In this document: piece after piece, positions 54,877 to 63,671 of the stretch
Position numbering within the stretch: position 1 is the stretch's first letter
Layout: every line of letters begins with the position of its first letter
Origin: Tolypothrix bouteillei VB521301
Lineage (GTDB): Bacteria > Cyanobacteriota > Cyanobacteriia > Cyanobacteriales > Nostocaceae
Length of the DNA: 64,000 nucleotides
Direction of reading: 5' to 3'
Assembly: GCF_000760695.4 (NCBI RefSeq)
Contig: NZ_JHEG04000001.1
Coordinates: 8,717,123-8,781,122, forward strand
Notes under the pieces: generated by a model
What the model was told of the DNA's origin: nothing
What the model saw: the letters and a program-made list of their open reading frames with translations, nothing else
Database searches by the model: none
Made by a program: the position numbers and the translations under genes

Positions 54877-56019
54877 ATGCATATAAATCTTGCAAGAACA
54901 ATGAAAAACATTCTTGCCCACGCCCAAAACTTAGTTTACACCTTACTATCACTAATGCCCTCTGTCTACCAACAGGAAAATCTTGAAGCTATGTTGGGAT
55001 TGTTCTTAACAGCACAAGGTTATCCTTTACCTGAACATAGTAAAAGTAAGTCGAATAGCGCCTTAAGCCGATTTCTCAATATTTACAATTGGTCAACATT
55101 GAATGTAATTCGTACTACTCGCAACCGTATTATTCAGGAGATTTTATCCAATTGTCCTCAAGGACGTAAACCATTTCTACAAGTGATTATTGACCTGACC
55201 ACTCTCGAAAAATCTGGAAAATTTAAGGGATTGTCAAATTTAATCCACGTCTACCACGGAAAACGCGGCTTGCATTTGGTTGTCGCGTATCTGGTTGTTG
55301 GTCGCTGGCGCGTTCCTTGGAGTTTTCGCGTCTGGAAAGGAAAAGGGACTCCTTCACCCGCACAGTTAGGATTGAAGCTGGTCAAATGTTTGCCGAAAAA
55401 ACTCACCAAGCATTTCCAGGTTTTGGTTCTCGTCGATACAGCTTTTGGTAGCGTTGAGTTTCTACATGGTGTCCGAAAGCTGAAATACCACGTGATTGCT
55501 GGTATAGCTTGCACTCGTAAATTAACAGATGGACGTTGTGTTTCTCGATTACATAAGCGCGGACAACAGCTGCACCTTCACGGCTTGAAATTTCCTGTCT
55601 CTGTATCCTGGTACTACTTTAAACGTCATGATAGCAAGTATGAAAAACGATTTGTGGTCTCTACCAAAGCTCTCAAAGCCAGCACCATTTCTTGGTGGGG
55701 TAAACGTCGATGGCAGATCGAGGGGTGGTTTAAAACTGCAAAACACCGTTTCGGGTTGCATCGTTTTGGGCAAGGGACTCTTTTGGGCGTCTATCGTTGG
55801 TTGGTCTTGTCCCTGATTTCTTATGTTTTAGCCCATTGGGCTTACTTATCCACGGCGAGCGCCTCAAATGTGCCTGATTGGGGACAAGCCGCCGACATTG
55901 CATTCCAAACTCTATTTCCACACCTGGTTGTGTTGCTTCTTTTACATAATATTGAGCGCCTAAAAGAACTAGCACTTAGTCAAGGAATTAACATTCAAAT
56001 TTCCAGGTGCAAGATCTGA
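54877..56019 (+). CDS. IS transposase of the IS4 superfamily (DDE)
   Basis: A 380-residue transposase from the ATG at 54877 (MHINLARTMKNILAHAQNLV). DDE residues: D in VIIDLTTLEK, D in VLVLVDTAFGS, and E in RRWQIEGWFKTAKHRFGLH (a Y/W-R-x-x-E-type motif). The frame runs through the right inverted repeat (ISRCKI), and its TGA stop lies in the target duplication outside the IS. The TSD of 5 bp and 12-bp repeats suggest an ISH3/IS701-like branch, but the subgroup is not certain. The frame is open back to 54802, which is inside the IS but has no clear start signal. It appears intact. Confidence 0.85.
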   Translation: MHINLARTMKNILAHAQNLVYTLLSLMPSVYQQENLEAMLGLFLTAQGYPLPEHSKSKSNSALSRFLNIYNWSTLNVIRTTRNRIIQEILSNCPQGRKPFLQVIIDLTTLEKSGKFKGLSNLIHVYHGKRGLHLVVAYLVVGRWRVPWSFRVWKGKGTPSPAQLGLKLVKCLPKKLTKHFQVLVLVDTAFGSVEFLHGVRKLKYHVIAGIACTRKLTDGRCVSRLHKRGQQLHLHGLKFPVSVSWYYFKRHDSKYEKRFVVSTKALKASTISWWGKRRWQIEGWFKTAKHRFGLHRFGQGTLLGVYRWLVLSLISYVLAHWAYLSTASASNVPDWGQAADIAFQTLFPHLVVLLLLHNIERLKELALSQGINIQISRCKI

Positions 56020-56020
56020 G

Positions 56021-57274
56021 GTAGCCCCTTTTGATGGAAGCAAGCGATTATTTGTGAATGATACGCGTGGGAAGCTCTATGCGATCGTTAACGGTAGCGC
56101 TAGCGTTTACATGGATATTAAGAAATTAGTGGGCAAAAAATTTCTTGAACAAACCCAACAACAAGGCTTTACCTATTTTGCGTTTCACCCAGAGTTTGCT
56201 AAAAATGGACGTTTTTACACTGTCCATAGTGAGATTAAACAGAGGAAAAAACCTGATTTTCCAGTTACTAAAAGAATTATTGACAGTGCGAAAAAGACTA
56301 TACAAAGTTCGCATCACGATGTCATTCGAGAGTGGACTGCCATAAACCCGTCTGCCAATACTTTTTCTGGAACATTCCGCGAGATTCTTCGTATCGAACA
56401 GCCTTATCCAGATCACAATGTAGGGCAATTGAGTTTTAACCCCAATGCCAAACCTGGTAACCCGGATTATGGTTTGCTTTATATTGCTGTTGCTGATGGC
56501 GGTAGCGATGGCTTTCCAGTTAGCAAGACAGATCCACTGGATAACGGGCAAGATCTGAGTACGCCACTTGGAAAAATTTTACGCATTGCTCCTGACGGTC
56601 ATAATAGCACTAATCGTAAGTATGGTATCCCTTCTAATAATCCTTTTGTGGAGGATAACAATCCTAAAACATTAGGTGAGATTTGGGCATATGGATTGCG
56701 TAATCCTCATCGCTTCAGTTGGGATACGGGTGGTGAGGGTAAGATGTTGATTGTTGATATAGGTCAGGCTTTTATTGAGGAAGTGAATCTTGGCAAAAAA
56801 GGAGCTAATTACGGTTGGGGTGAGAGAGAAGGGACTTGGGTTATCAATGAAAATAACGAAAATGCTCTCTTGAGCTTGCCTCTTAACGATGCTGATTTGA
56901 ATTACACTTATCCCGTTGCACAATACGACCACGATAAACCTATAGGAGCGCAAAAGTATTATGCTTTTGCGATCGCAGGTGGCTTTGTTTACCGAGGCAA
57001 AGCCATTCCTGAATTGATCGGTCAGTATGTTTTTGCCGACTTCTGCAATGATGGGCGATTTTTCCATGTCCCTGTTAATGACTTGATTGAAGGCAAACAA
57101 GCGAAAATAAAAGAATTGAGGTTGTTTCAGGGCGATCGCGAACGTTCTTTTCTCGACATAATTGGTCACAAACGCTCAGATGTCCGATTCGGAGTAGACC
57201 AAGAGGGAGAACTTTACGTAACATCTAAGAGCGATGGCAAAGTCAGAAAAATTGTTTCTTCGCAAAATAGGTAG
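56021..57274 (+). pseudogene. PQQ-type sugar (sorbosone) dehydrogenase, 3' part
   Basis: This frame continues the 5' part at 48665-48958 exactly in phase: VAPFDGSKRLFVNDTRGKLY onward. It has the glucose/sorbosone dehydrogenase beta-propeller features: FTYFAFHPEFAKNGRFYTVH, then GQLSFNPNAKPGNPDYGLLY and IAVADGGSDG, then EIWAYGLRNPHRFSWDTGG and IAGGFVYRGKAIPELIGQYV. The family oxidises sugars with PQQ, or binds sugar, in the periplasm. Internal ATG codons (for example 56111) could give a truncated product, but the signal peptide is lost. Confidence 0.88.
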
Positions 57275-57399
57275 TTTCAAAATTGATAATTCCTGATTTT
57301 TCATTACGAATTCTCAATGAGACATCTCCGAAAAAGAAGATAAAAACCTTGTGTAGTCTGAGTTGCTCACTCATTTCCGGAGATGCCTATTACAAATAA

Positions 57400-58431
57400 T
57401 TACTGACCCGGTTTTATACCTGCAATATTGAGGCGGATACGATAAAGGCTAGTGGTTGCGGTAATGTAGAGTGACTTATAGTCGCGATCGCCCCACGCTA
57501 CATTAGTCGAAACCTCTGGTACGTCAATCTTACCCAAAAGTTTCCCTGAGGGTGAAAAAACCCATACACCTCCCGGACCTGTACTATAAACATTACCTCG
57601 CACATCTACTTTCATACCATCCGGGACGCCCTGTTTGCTGGAGTCTTTTTGTTCTGCAAAAATTCGCCCGTTTTCTAACGTTCCATTTGACTTGATATCA
57701 AAAACACGAATGTGACTTTTTTCCGAATCATTTACATACAGCTTTTTCTCGTCAGGGGAAAAGGCAATTCCATTGGGGCGTACAAAATCATTTACCAACA
57801 GAGTTAGCTTTCCATCCGGTGTCAGACGATAAACACCATAAAAACCCAATTCCTCTTGCTCTTTACTAATGCCATAAGGCGGGTCAGTAAAGTAAATACT
57901 TCCATCTGATTTCACAACCAAGTCATTTGGGCTGTTGAGGCGTTTACCCTCATAATAGCTTGCAAGCGTGGTAATCTTGCCGTCTTTTTCAATGCGAGAT
58001 ACACGACGACCGCTATGTTCGCCCGCAATCAACCGTCCTTCTCGGTCTAATGTGTTACCATTAGCATTACCAGAAGGGCGACGAAATATCTCTGATTTTT
58101 TCTTTGGTATCCATTTATAGATACTGTTTTCAGCAATATCGCTAAAGAGTAAAAAGCCTTGTGGGTGCCAAAGCGGTCCTTCTGTAAATTTAAAACCTGT
58201 CGCTACTTTTTCCACCTGGGCGTTGAGACCAACAATTGCTTGCAGACCTTGCTTTCTATTTATATGACTTGGTTTTACTGAAGTCTTGTTGGCAAGAGAT
58301 TTCAGAGCTTCAAGCTCTGAAGAACTCCTGGCTTCAGTAAAGTTGTTATTTGATGCTGCAAATAACACAGTCAAGGACAGGCTACATAAAGCAACCCTCA
58401 ATATGGTGTTAGTTATGTTTCTCAAAAGCAT
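57400..58431 (-). CDS. SMP-30/gluconolactonase-type exported beta-propeller
   Basis: A 343-residue protein with a signal peptide (ILRVALCSLSLTVLFAASNN). The six-blade propeller has the metal-site residues of the SMP-30 family: glutamate in GFKFTEGPLWHPQG, asparagine in RLNSPNDLVV, asparagine in VRPNGIAFSPDE, and aspartate in GVPDGMKVD. Such enzymes hydrolyse sugar lactones, the products of sugar dehydrogenases. The convergent neighbour is the broken sugar dehydrogenase, so the two may have formed one periplasmic oxidation pathway (inference). Confidence 0.85.
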   Translation of the reverse strand: MLLRNITNTILRVALCSLSLTVLFAASNNNFTEARSSSELEALKSLANKTSVKPSHINRKQGLQAIVGLNAQVEKVATGFKFTEGPLWHPQGFLLFSDIAENSIYKWIPKKKSEIFRRPSGNANGNTLDREGRLIAGEHSGRRVSRIEKDGKITTLASYYEGKRLNSPNDLVVKSDGSIYFTDPPYGISKEQEELGFYGVYRLTPDGKLTLLVNDFVRPNGIAFSPDEKKLYVNDSEKSHIRVFDIKSNGTLENGRIFAEQKDSSKQGVPDGMKVDVRGNVYSTGPGGVWVFSPSGKLLGKIDVPEVSTNVAWGDRDYKSLYITATTSLYRIRLNIAGIKPGQ

Positions 58432-58519
58432 CTATAGTCTGTATTACTAATTTACGTTTGCGGGATTTTCAGTCAATAAGATTTGTGGGATTGAAAAAGG
58501 CAAAAGGCAGAAGCTGTTG

Positions 58520-58654
58520 TACAGAAGGGGATTCTGACCCCTCTTGTTCAACAGCCACCAAATTGAAAATTTGGTGGGGGTATTAAACTCTTGCTCCTTC
58601 GAGTCGCACACCCGTATCGACGGTGTCAGGCAGAAGGGATTTATCCCTTCTGCC
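58520..58654. repeat. Cluster of three hairpins
   Basis: AGAAGGGG...CCCCTCTT (about 58523-58545), CCACCAAATT-GAA-AATTTGGTGG (58555-58577) and GGCAGAAGGGAT-TT-ATCCCTTCTGCC (58629-58654). They look like REP-type extragenic repeats upstream of the gluconolactonase-like gene. Confidence 0.6.
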
Positions 58655-58832
58655 TTTTGCCCTTTGGTATCTGCCTTTCTTGGTAAAGAAAAATACTTTT
58701 CTTACATAGATATATCACATTTACGCTATTCATCAAGCCTTTTTACAACCAAACACAGTTGTGATTGTGGGCATAGTTGCAACTTTAGCCCATTATGTTA
58801 AAAAATTTACAACATCCTCCCTAATTCCTCAC

Positions 58833-58944
58833 TTTTTGCACGTATTGTGAAAATATGGTAATAAATAGTCATTTTACAGACAAAGACACTGTCCTAAGCT
58901 AATGCGTTGATAAGCGGCACTTATTCATTAAGGAGGTTGTTAGC
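58833..58944 (+). promoter_or_regulatory. Duplicated leader sequence, copy B
   Basis: Aligns over its whole length with 48515-48627, the leader of the sugar dehydrogenase gene, keeping CTGTCCTAAGCTAATGCG. Here no gene follows within 170 bases except short frames, so it may be the leftover leader of a lost paralogue. The remaining sequence to 59629 contains only the weak frame 59120-59335. Confidence 0.5.
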
Positions 58945-59119
58945 GATTAATCGTTAGTTGCTACAGAAGCGCCTATTGTCAGTATTAGATCGCCAACTAT
59001 TAACAATCTTTGTGTGAAAAGATGCCACTTCAATGTATGGCAGCTTAGATCGGGGGCTTACGCAACTTCAACGATGTGTTCGGGATTTCACAGGTTGTAG
59101 ATCCCCTCATCTCTCCTTT

Positions 59120-59335
59120 TTAAAGGCTGCTTTGTGTAAGTTCCTCTAGCTTTCGTTTTTTAATAAGACATCTATCATTAGGAATATCAATTGTGTATAA
59201 TTGGGAAGAAAAGAACTGTATACTTAAATCTACAATACTCATAACAACAAAATTCTTGTCACTGACAGGAACTAAATACATTTGTATGTGCATTGCGCCT
59301 ATATAGGTATTGTCTTTTCCATGGGTTTGTAACAC
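59120..59335 (-). CDS. Possible small protein or gene remnant
   Basis: A 71-codon GTG-started frame: MLQTHGKDNTYIGAMHIQMY, LVPVSDKNFVVMSIVDLSIQ, then FFSSQLYTIDIPNDR and a charged tail. Codon use looks protein-like, but no family is recognised and no ribosome site is clear. Confidence 0.3.
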   Translation of the reverse strand: MLQTHGKDNTYIGAMHIQMYLVPVSDKNFVVMSIVDLSIQFFSSQLYTIDIPNDRCLIKKRKLEELTQSSL

Positions 59336-59629
59336 CGATTCTCTCTATACAAAGCAAGATATTAAGATCCCTCTAAATCCACCCACTTGCTACAAGTTGG
59401 GAAACCTGGATACCAGTTCTCTGGGGAGAGAAACCCTCCTACATCACTAGCTCCCCAAGGCAGTGGCTCTTCTAGACAAGGGAAACTTGGAGAAATTTCC
59501 CCCTTTTTTAGCAGAGTCTAAAAGCTATTGTCTGCTGCCAACCCAACATTTAAAGAAACAGTATAAAGAGTTGCTCTGTGCGCTCAATTTTTCGCTCGTA
59601 TTCCTTTTGATGAAATACTTTCTCTGTAA

Positions 59630-60787
59630 GTGAAGAAATTTTTTATTCCACCAAAACTTATACAGCAACAGCACGTAATATTACTATGTGTTTTGATTTC
59701 ATTGATTTGCCTGGGCTTGAGTAAATTCCACAATCAAGTCTTGGGGGAAATTACAACGCACTCAAAAGCAGTTAAGGCTGTCGGAGAAGTAACTCGTATA
59801 GTTTACGATGGACGGACAGCTTTCCGACTTACAGATGGTTGTACCGAAGCCGTTGTTGTACCCGAAATTGGTCGAGTTATGCATTATGGCTTTATAGGAG
59901 AAACCAACTTTTTGTGGAATTCTACTCAAAAAAATTACAACAAGGACGAATGGCATAACTGGGGTGGTGATAAAACCTGGCCCGCCCCACAATTATGGTG
60001 GCCTGCGATCGGCGGACGTAGCTGGCCTCCTGATGGAAGTTGGGATGGTAGCCCTCACAAGACAAAAATATTATCTAACAATCGCTTGCAAACAATGAGC
60101 GAAATATCGCCCGGACTCGGTGCTCTTATCCTGCGAGAATATTGGTTTGAGAAAGATGGAAACTTTGTTATCAGGCAAATAGTGGAAAAAAAGAAGGGCG
60201 ATCCGTTGTTGATATCGATTTGGAATGTGACTCAGATTGTGCCAACAGACGCTATCTTTGTGCCACTTAACCCAAAAAGCCCATACAAGCAGAATTTCCA
60301 TTGGATAACACCTCCACCAAATGAATCTCCTGTAGTCGAGGCTACATCTACATTATTACAATTAAGACCTTTAGAGGGGTCTTCCTCTGTTTCTCACAAC
60401 AACTATAAAATAGGTGCTGATTCTTTAGTTACAGCGCTAGCTGCTGTTAAGAATGGGGTAGCTATGGTTGAACGGGCTTCTCACACACCTGGAGACTACC
60501 CCGACGGTGCTGTTGGCAGTGGTTTTTCTATAGAAGTTTACAATCAAGGAGATTCTAAACTGTTTTACAACGAATTAGAACTTCTTTCTCCCTTACTCCC
60601 TTTAAGGAAGGGTAATCGTATCGAACACACTGTACGTTGGAGCCTTCAGCGATTACCCTCAAACGACGTCACTGCTGCTACAACACGGGCTGTTATTGAA
60701 AAGCTACTGACAACTCCCGTTACAAATGACAAAAAAGCAATGACAAAGCTTTTACAGACACGCTCTACAACTAAAGATCTTTGTTAA
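59630..60787 (+). CDS. DUF4380-type exported protein
   Basis: A 385-residue protein with an N-terminal signal or anchor (QHVILLCVLISLICLGLSKF). The body is beta-rich, like sugar-mutarotase folds: TDGCTEAVVVPEIGRVMHYG, NWGGDKTWPAPQLWWPAIGG, then REYWFEKDGNFVIRQIVEKK and SGFSIEVYNQGDSKLFYNEL. This matches the DUF4380 group, often near carbohydrate genes. The start is a GTG at 59630; no ATG is available before the hydrophobic segment. It is followed by the ABC exporter after 61 bases. Confidence 0.7.
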   Translation: MKKFFIPPKLIQQQHVILLCVLISLICLGLSKFHNQVLGEITTHSKAVKAVGEVTRIVYDGRTAFRLTDGCTEAVVVPEIGRVMHYGFIGETNFLWNSTQKNYNKDEWHNWGGDKTWPAPQLWWPAIGGRSWPPDGSWDGSPHKTKILSNNRLQTMSEISPGLGALILREYWFEKDGNFVIRQIVEKKKGDPLLISIWNVTQIVPTDAIFVPLNPKSPYKQNFHWITPPPNESPVVEATSTLLQLRPLEGSSSVSHNNYKIGADSLVTALAAVKNGVAMVERASHTPGDYPDGAVGSGFSIEVYNQGDSKLFYNELELLSPLLPLRKGNRIEHTVRWSLQRLPSNDVTAATTRAVIEKLLTTPVTNDKKAMTKLLQTRSTTKDLC

Positions 60788-60848
60788 TTCAGTACTTGTA
60801 AATACAACGGTTAGTTCTTTGAGAATATATGGAGTATCACATAGAGCT

Positions 60849-62546
60849 ATGAGACGCTTGAATGTTCAGTTTCTCCAGCAATTTTGGAGTATCGCCAAAC
60901 TTTACTGGTTTGGAAATGAAAAATGGGGAGCGATTGCAATGCTCTCAACACTCATCATTCTTGTGATAGTGTCTACACATATAGATGTTTTGGCAAATGC
61001 TCAACAAGGTAATGTACTTTCTGCTCTTGCTACTCAAGATAGTAGTCGATTCTGGACAACTACCAGGAACTTGTTTGGTTTATATCTAATAATGGTTGCT
61101 ATTTGGAGCAGTTATAACTTTATACGAAAAAAACTGACGCTTTATTGGCGACGTTGGTTAACCCATCATTTTCTAGAAAAATATTTTGGAAATCGAGCTT
61201 TTTACGAATTGAGCCAATCTCATCAAGAACTTGATAATCCAGATCAACGGATATCGGAAGATACTTATAAGTTTGCCGATGGGTTTTTATCATTCTTTTT
61301 TGATATGTTTCATTCCAGTATTAAAGTAATTGCTTTTAGTGCAGTACTTTGGGGAATTTCAAAAACTCTGATGATAGTTTTGATCGTTTATGCTAGTACT
61401 GGTACCATCTTTTCAATTGGTTTCTTCGGACGAAAATTAGTTAAGCTCCATTTCGCTCAGAGAAAAAAAGAAGGTAATTTTCGTTTTGGTTTAGTCCGTC
61501 TCCGGGAAAATGCAGAATCTATTGCCTTTTATCGGGGAGAAGCACAAGAAGCTCACCAACTTAACCTTTTATTTAATCAAGTCTTTAATAACTTCAATAA
61601 ATTGCTTCTTTGGCAGGAATTTAACTTAAACGCTTTTATTAAATTCTATGAGTTTATTCCTAGTATTTTACCAGCTATAATTGTTGCCCCTCAAATTCTT
61701 TCCGGTCAAATAGAAGTTGGTAAATTTGGAGAAGCTCAAGGAGCATTCATGTCTCTTTTTAGATCTATGTTTGTGATTGCTAACACTTTTCACGAACTGG
61801 TTATGTTTGCAGCTAGCACTGAGCGTTTATCAGAGTTATATACTTTCTTGCAACAACCCTTATCACAAAGCAAATATCAACCAATTTCTCATACCACTAT
61901 CAAGACAGTAGAAGATAAACATTTAGCTCTTCAAAATTTGACGTTGTACACACCAAATTATCAAAGAATCTTGTGTCAGGATATCTCCGTAAAACTGCAA
62001 CCCGGTCAAGGACTGTTAATTATGGGAACAAGTGGCTGTGGAAAAAGTTCTTTGTTGCGAGCGATCGCAGGTTTGTGGAATTCTGGTAACGGTAGAATTA
62101 CCAGACCAAAACTAGAGGAAATACTATTTTTACCTCAGCGTCCTTATATGCTTTTGGGGACACTTCGCAACCAGTTAGTGTACCCTCAAACTCATGTGAA
62201 TCTGACTGACAGTGAACTCCATCAAGTCTTGCAGCAAATTAACCTTTCAGATCTAGCACAAAGATTTGGTGGTTTTGATGTAGAAAAAGATTGGCATGAT
62301 GTACTTTCTTTAGGGGAACAGCAGCGTGTTGCCTTTGCCCGAATTCTAATTGCCAAACCCAAGTACGTGATTCTAGACGAAGCGACAAGTGCTTTAGATG
62401 TCAAGAATGAAGAGAATTTATATCGGCATTTATTAGAGACAAAAACAACATTTATCAGTGTTGGTCATCGTCCCAGTTTGTTGAAATATCACCAGACGAT
62501 CTTAGAAATATTAGATAGCAAACAATGGAAAGTTCAACAAGTGTAA
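60849..62546 (+). CDS. ABC exporter, fused permease-ATPase of the SbmA/BacA/YddA type
   Basis: A 565-residue half-transporter from the ATG at 60849 (MRRLNVQFLQQFWSIAKLYW). Residues 1-330 hold the membrane domain, with the family motif YWRRWLTHHFLEKYFGNRAF and NPDQRISEDTYKFADG. The ATPase has Walker A GTSGCGKSSLL, a Q-loop in LFLPQRPYMLLGTLRNQLVY, signature LSLGEQQRVAFARI, Walker B YVILDEATSALD and an H-loop VGHRPSL. It probably acts as a dimer and moves peptides, lipids or vitamins. The TTG start at 60819 is less likely. A second copy begins at 63672. Confidence 0.88.
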   Translation: MRRLNVQFLQQFWSIAKLYWFGNEKWGAIAMLSTLIILVIVSTHIDVLANAQQGNVLSALATQDSSRFWTTTRNLFGLYLIMVAIWSSYNFIRKKLTLYWRRWLTHHFLEKYFGNRAFYELSQSHQELDNPDQRISEDTYKFADGFLSFFFDMFHSSIKVIAFSAVLWGISKTLMIVLIVYASTGTIFSIGFFGRKLVKLHFAQRKKEGNFRFGLVRLRENAESIAFYRGEAQEAHQLNLLFNQVFNNFNKLLLWQEFNLNAFIKFYEFIPSILPAIIVAPQILSGQIEVGKFGEAQGAFMSLFRSMFVIANTFHELVMFAASTERLSELYTFLQQPLSQSKYQPISHTTIKTVEDKHLALQNLTLYTPNYQRILCQDISVKLQPGQGLLIMGTSGCGKSSLLRAIAGLWNSGNGRITRPKLEEILFLPQRPYMLLGTLRNQLVYPQTHVNLTDSELHQVLQQINLSDLAQRFGGFDVEKDWHDVLSLGEQQRVAFARILIAKPKYVILDEATSALDVKNEENLYRHLLETKTTFISVGHRPSLLKYHQTILEILDSKQWKVQQV

Positions 62547-62649
62547 AGTATTCACGACAGCATTGTAATAACAGAGTTAATATAAAATCTTTGTTATTTT
62601 GAATTGCATTTGATATGTACAATCATTTTGTTTATTTTGGAGAAACATT

Positions 62650-63618
62650 ATGATAGAAAAAACAACGCGACGGAATTTCTTACTAAGCAGTGTTGCGGTT
62701 GCGAGCGGTATTGTAGGAGCTAATAGCTTGCAAACTGAAACATCCAATGCTGCTATTACACCAGCAACCATGCTAGAACGAGTTCTTGGACGTACAGGAG
62801 TTAGTGTCCCAATATTTGGTTTGGGAGGAGCGTCTGCTAAATCACCTCTATCCAAAGAAGGAAAAGAACAGGATGCCATAGCGATTATTGAAAAAGCATT
62901 GGAATTGGGTATCCGTTACTTTGATACAGCTGCCAGTTATGGACCAAGTGAAGATTATTTAGGTAAAGTTTTACCCTCGCATCGTTCCAAGATATTTTTA
63001 GCAAGTAAGACTTATGAAAAAGATCGCGATGGAGTGTGGCGAGAATTAGAGCGATCGCTCAAACGTTTGAAGACAGATTATCTTGATTTATGGCAGTTGC
63101 ATAGTGTAGCTTTTCCCAAACAACTAAAAACTATCTTTAGTAAATCGGGAGGAATTCAAGCATTAGAGGAAGCTCAACAGCAGAAACTTGTGCGGTTCGT
63201 TGGTATTACAGGACATCGAGAACCAGATGTTATGCTAGAAGCTTTACGCCGCTATCCTTTTCACACTGCCTTAATACCCGTGAATGCGGTAGAAAAACAC
63301 CATCCGCGTCCGTTTTTTCCCGAGATTTTATTAGAAACTCAGAAACAGAATATAGGTGTCATAGCCATGAAAGTGCCTGCATATGGAAAGTTATTTCAAG
63401 CAGGTGGTTTGACAAGTATGTTGCAAGCTATGAGTTACACCTTGTCCCAATCTGGAGTCCATTGTTGCATCATTTCTGCAGATAATGTCAGACAATTGGA
63501 AGACAATGTTAACGCAGCACGCATTGTCCGGCAACTCACTGACGAGCAACTCACAGCCATTGAGCAACGTACTGCCACAATTTGGCAGGATACTACATTC
63601 TATAGAGCTTGGGGTTAG
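62650..63618 (+). CDS. Aldo/keto reductase with twin-arginine signal
   Basis: A 322-residue protein. The N-terminus MIEKTTRRNFLLSSVAVASG carries the Tat motif R-R-N-F-L, so export with bound cofactor is likely. The AKR barrel has the catalytic set D (YFDTAASYGPSEDYLGKVL), Y (same motif), K (IFLASKTYEKDRDG) and H (LDLWQLHSV). Its reaction is NADPH-dependent carbonyl reduction; the substrate is unknown. The ATG at 62650 is preceded by TTTTGGAGAAACATT, with GGAGA 8 bases upstream. It lies between two related ABC exporters. Confidence 0.88.
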   Translation: MIEKTTRRNFLLSSVAVASGIVGANSLQTETSNAAITPATMLERVLGRTGVSVPIFGLGGASAKSPLSKEGKEQDAIAIIEKALELGIRYFDTAASYGPSEDYLGKVLPSHRSKIFLASKTYEKDRDGVWRELERSLKRLKTDYLDLWQLHSVAFPKQLKTIFSKSGGIQALEEAQQQKLVRFVGITGHREPDVMLEALRRYPFHTALIPVNAVEKHHPRPFFPEILLETQKQNIGVIAMKVPAYGKLFQAGGLTSMLQAMSYTLSQSGVHCCIISADNVRQLEDNVNAARIVRQLTDEQLTAIEQRTATIWQDTTFYRAWG

Positions 63619-63671
63619 TAAAAAATTAGCGTGGGATGAATTAAGCTCTGAATTTGCGTCTGTTTTGATTT

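Larger units (their letters stand above)
48959..56015 (+). mobile_element. IS element (about 1.5 kb without its own insertion) in the sugar dehydrogenase gene
   Basis: The ends are ATCTTGCACCTG (48959-48970) and CAGGTGCAAGAT (56004-56015), a perfect 12-bp inverted repeat. The target duplication is CTGAG (48954-48958 and 56016-56020). The transposase is at the right (54877-56019). Of the 7057 bases, 5531 belong to a later Tn7-like insertion and its duplication, which leaves an IS of 1526 bp. The leader between the left end and the Tn7-like insertion holds two very stable hairpins (49146-49241). Confidence 0.9.
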
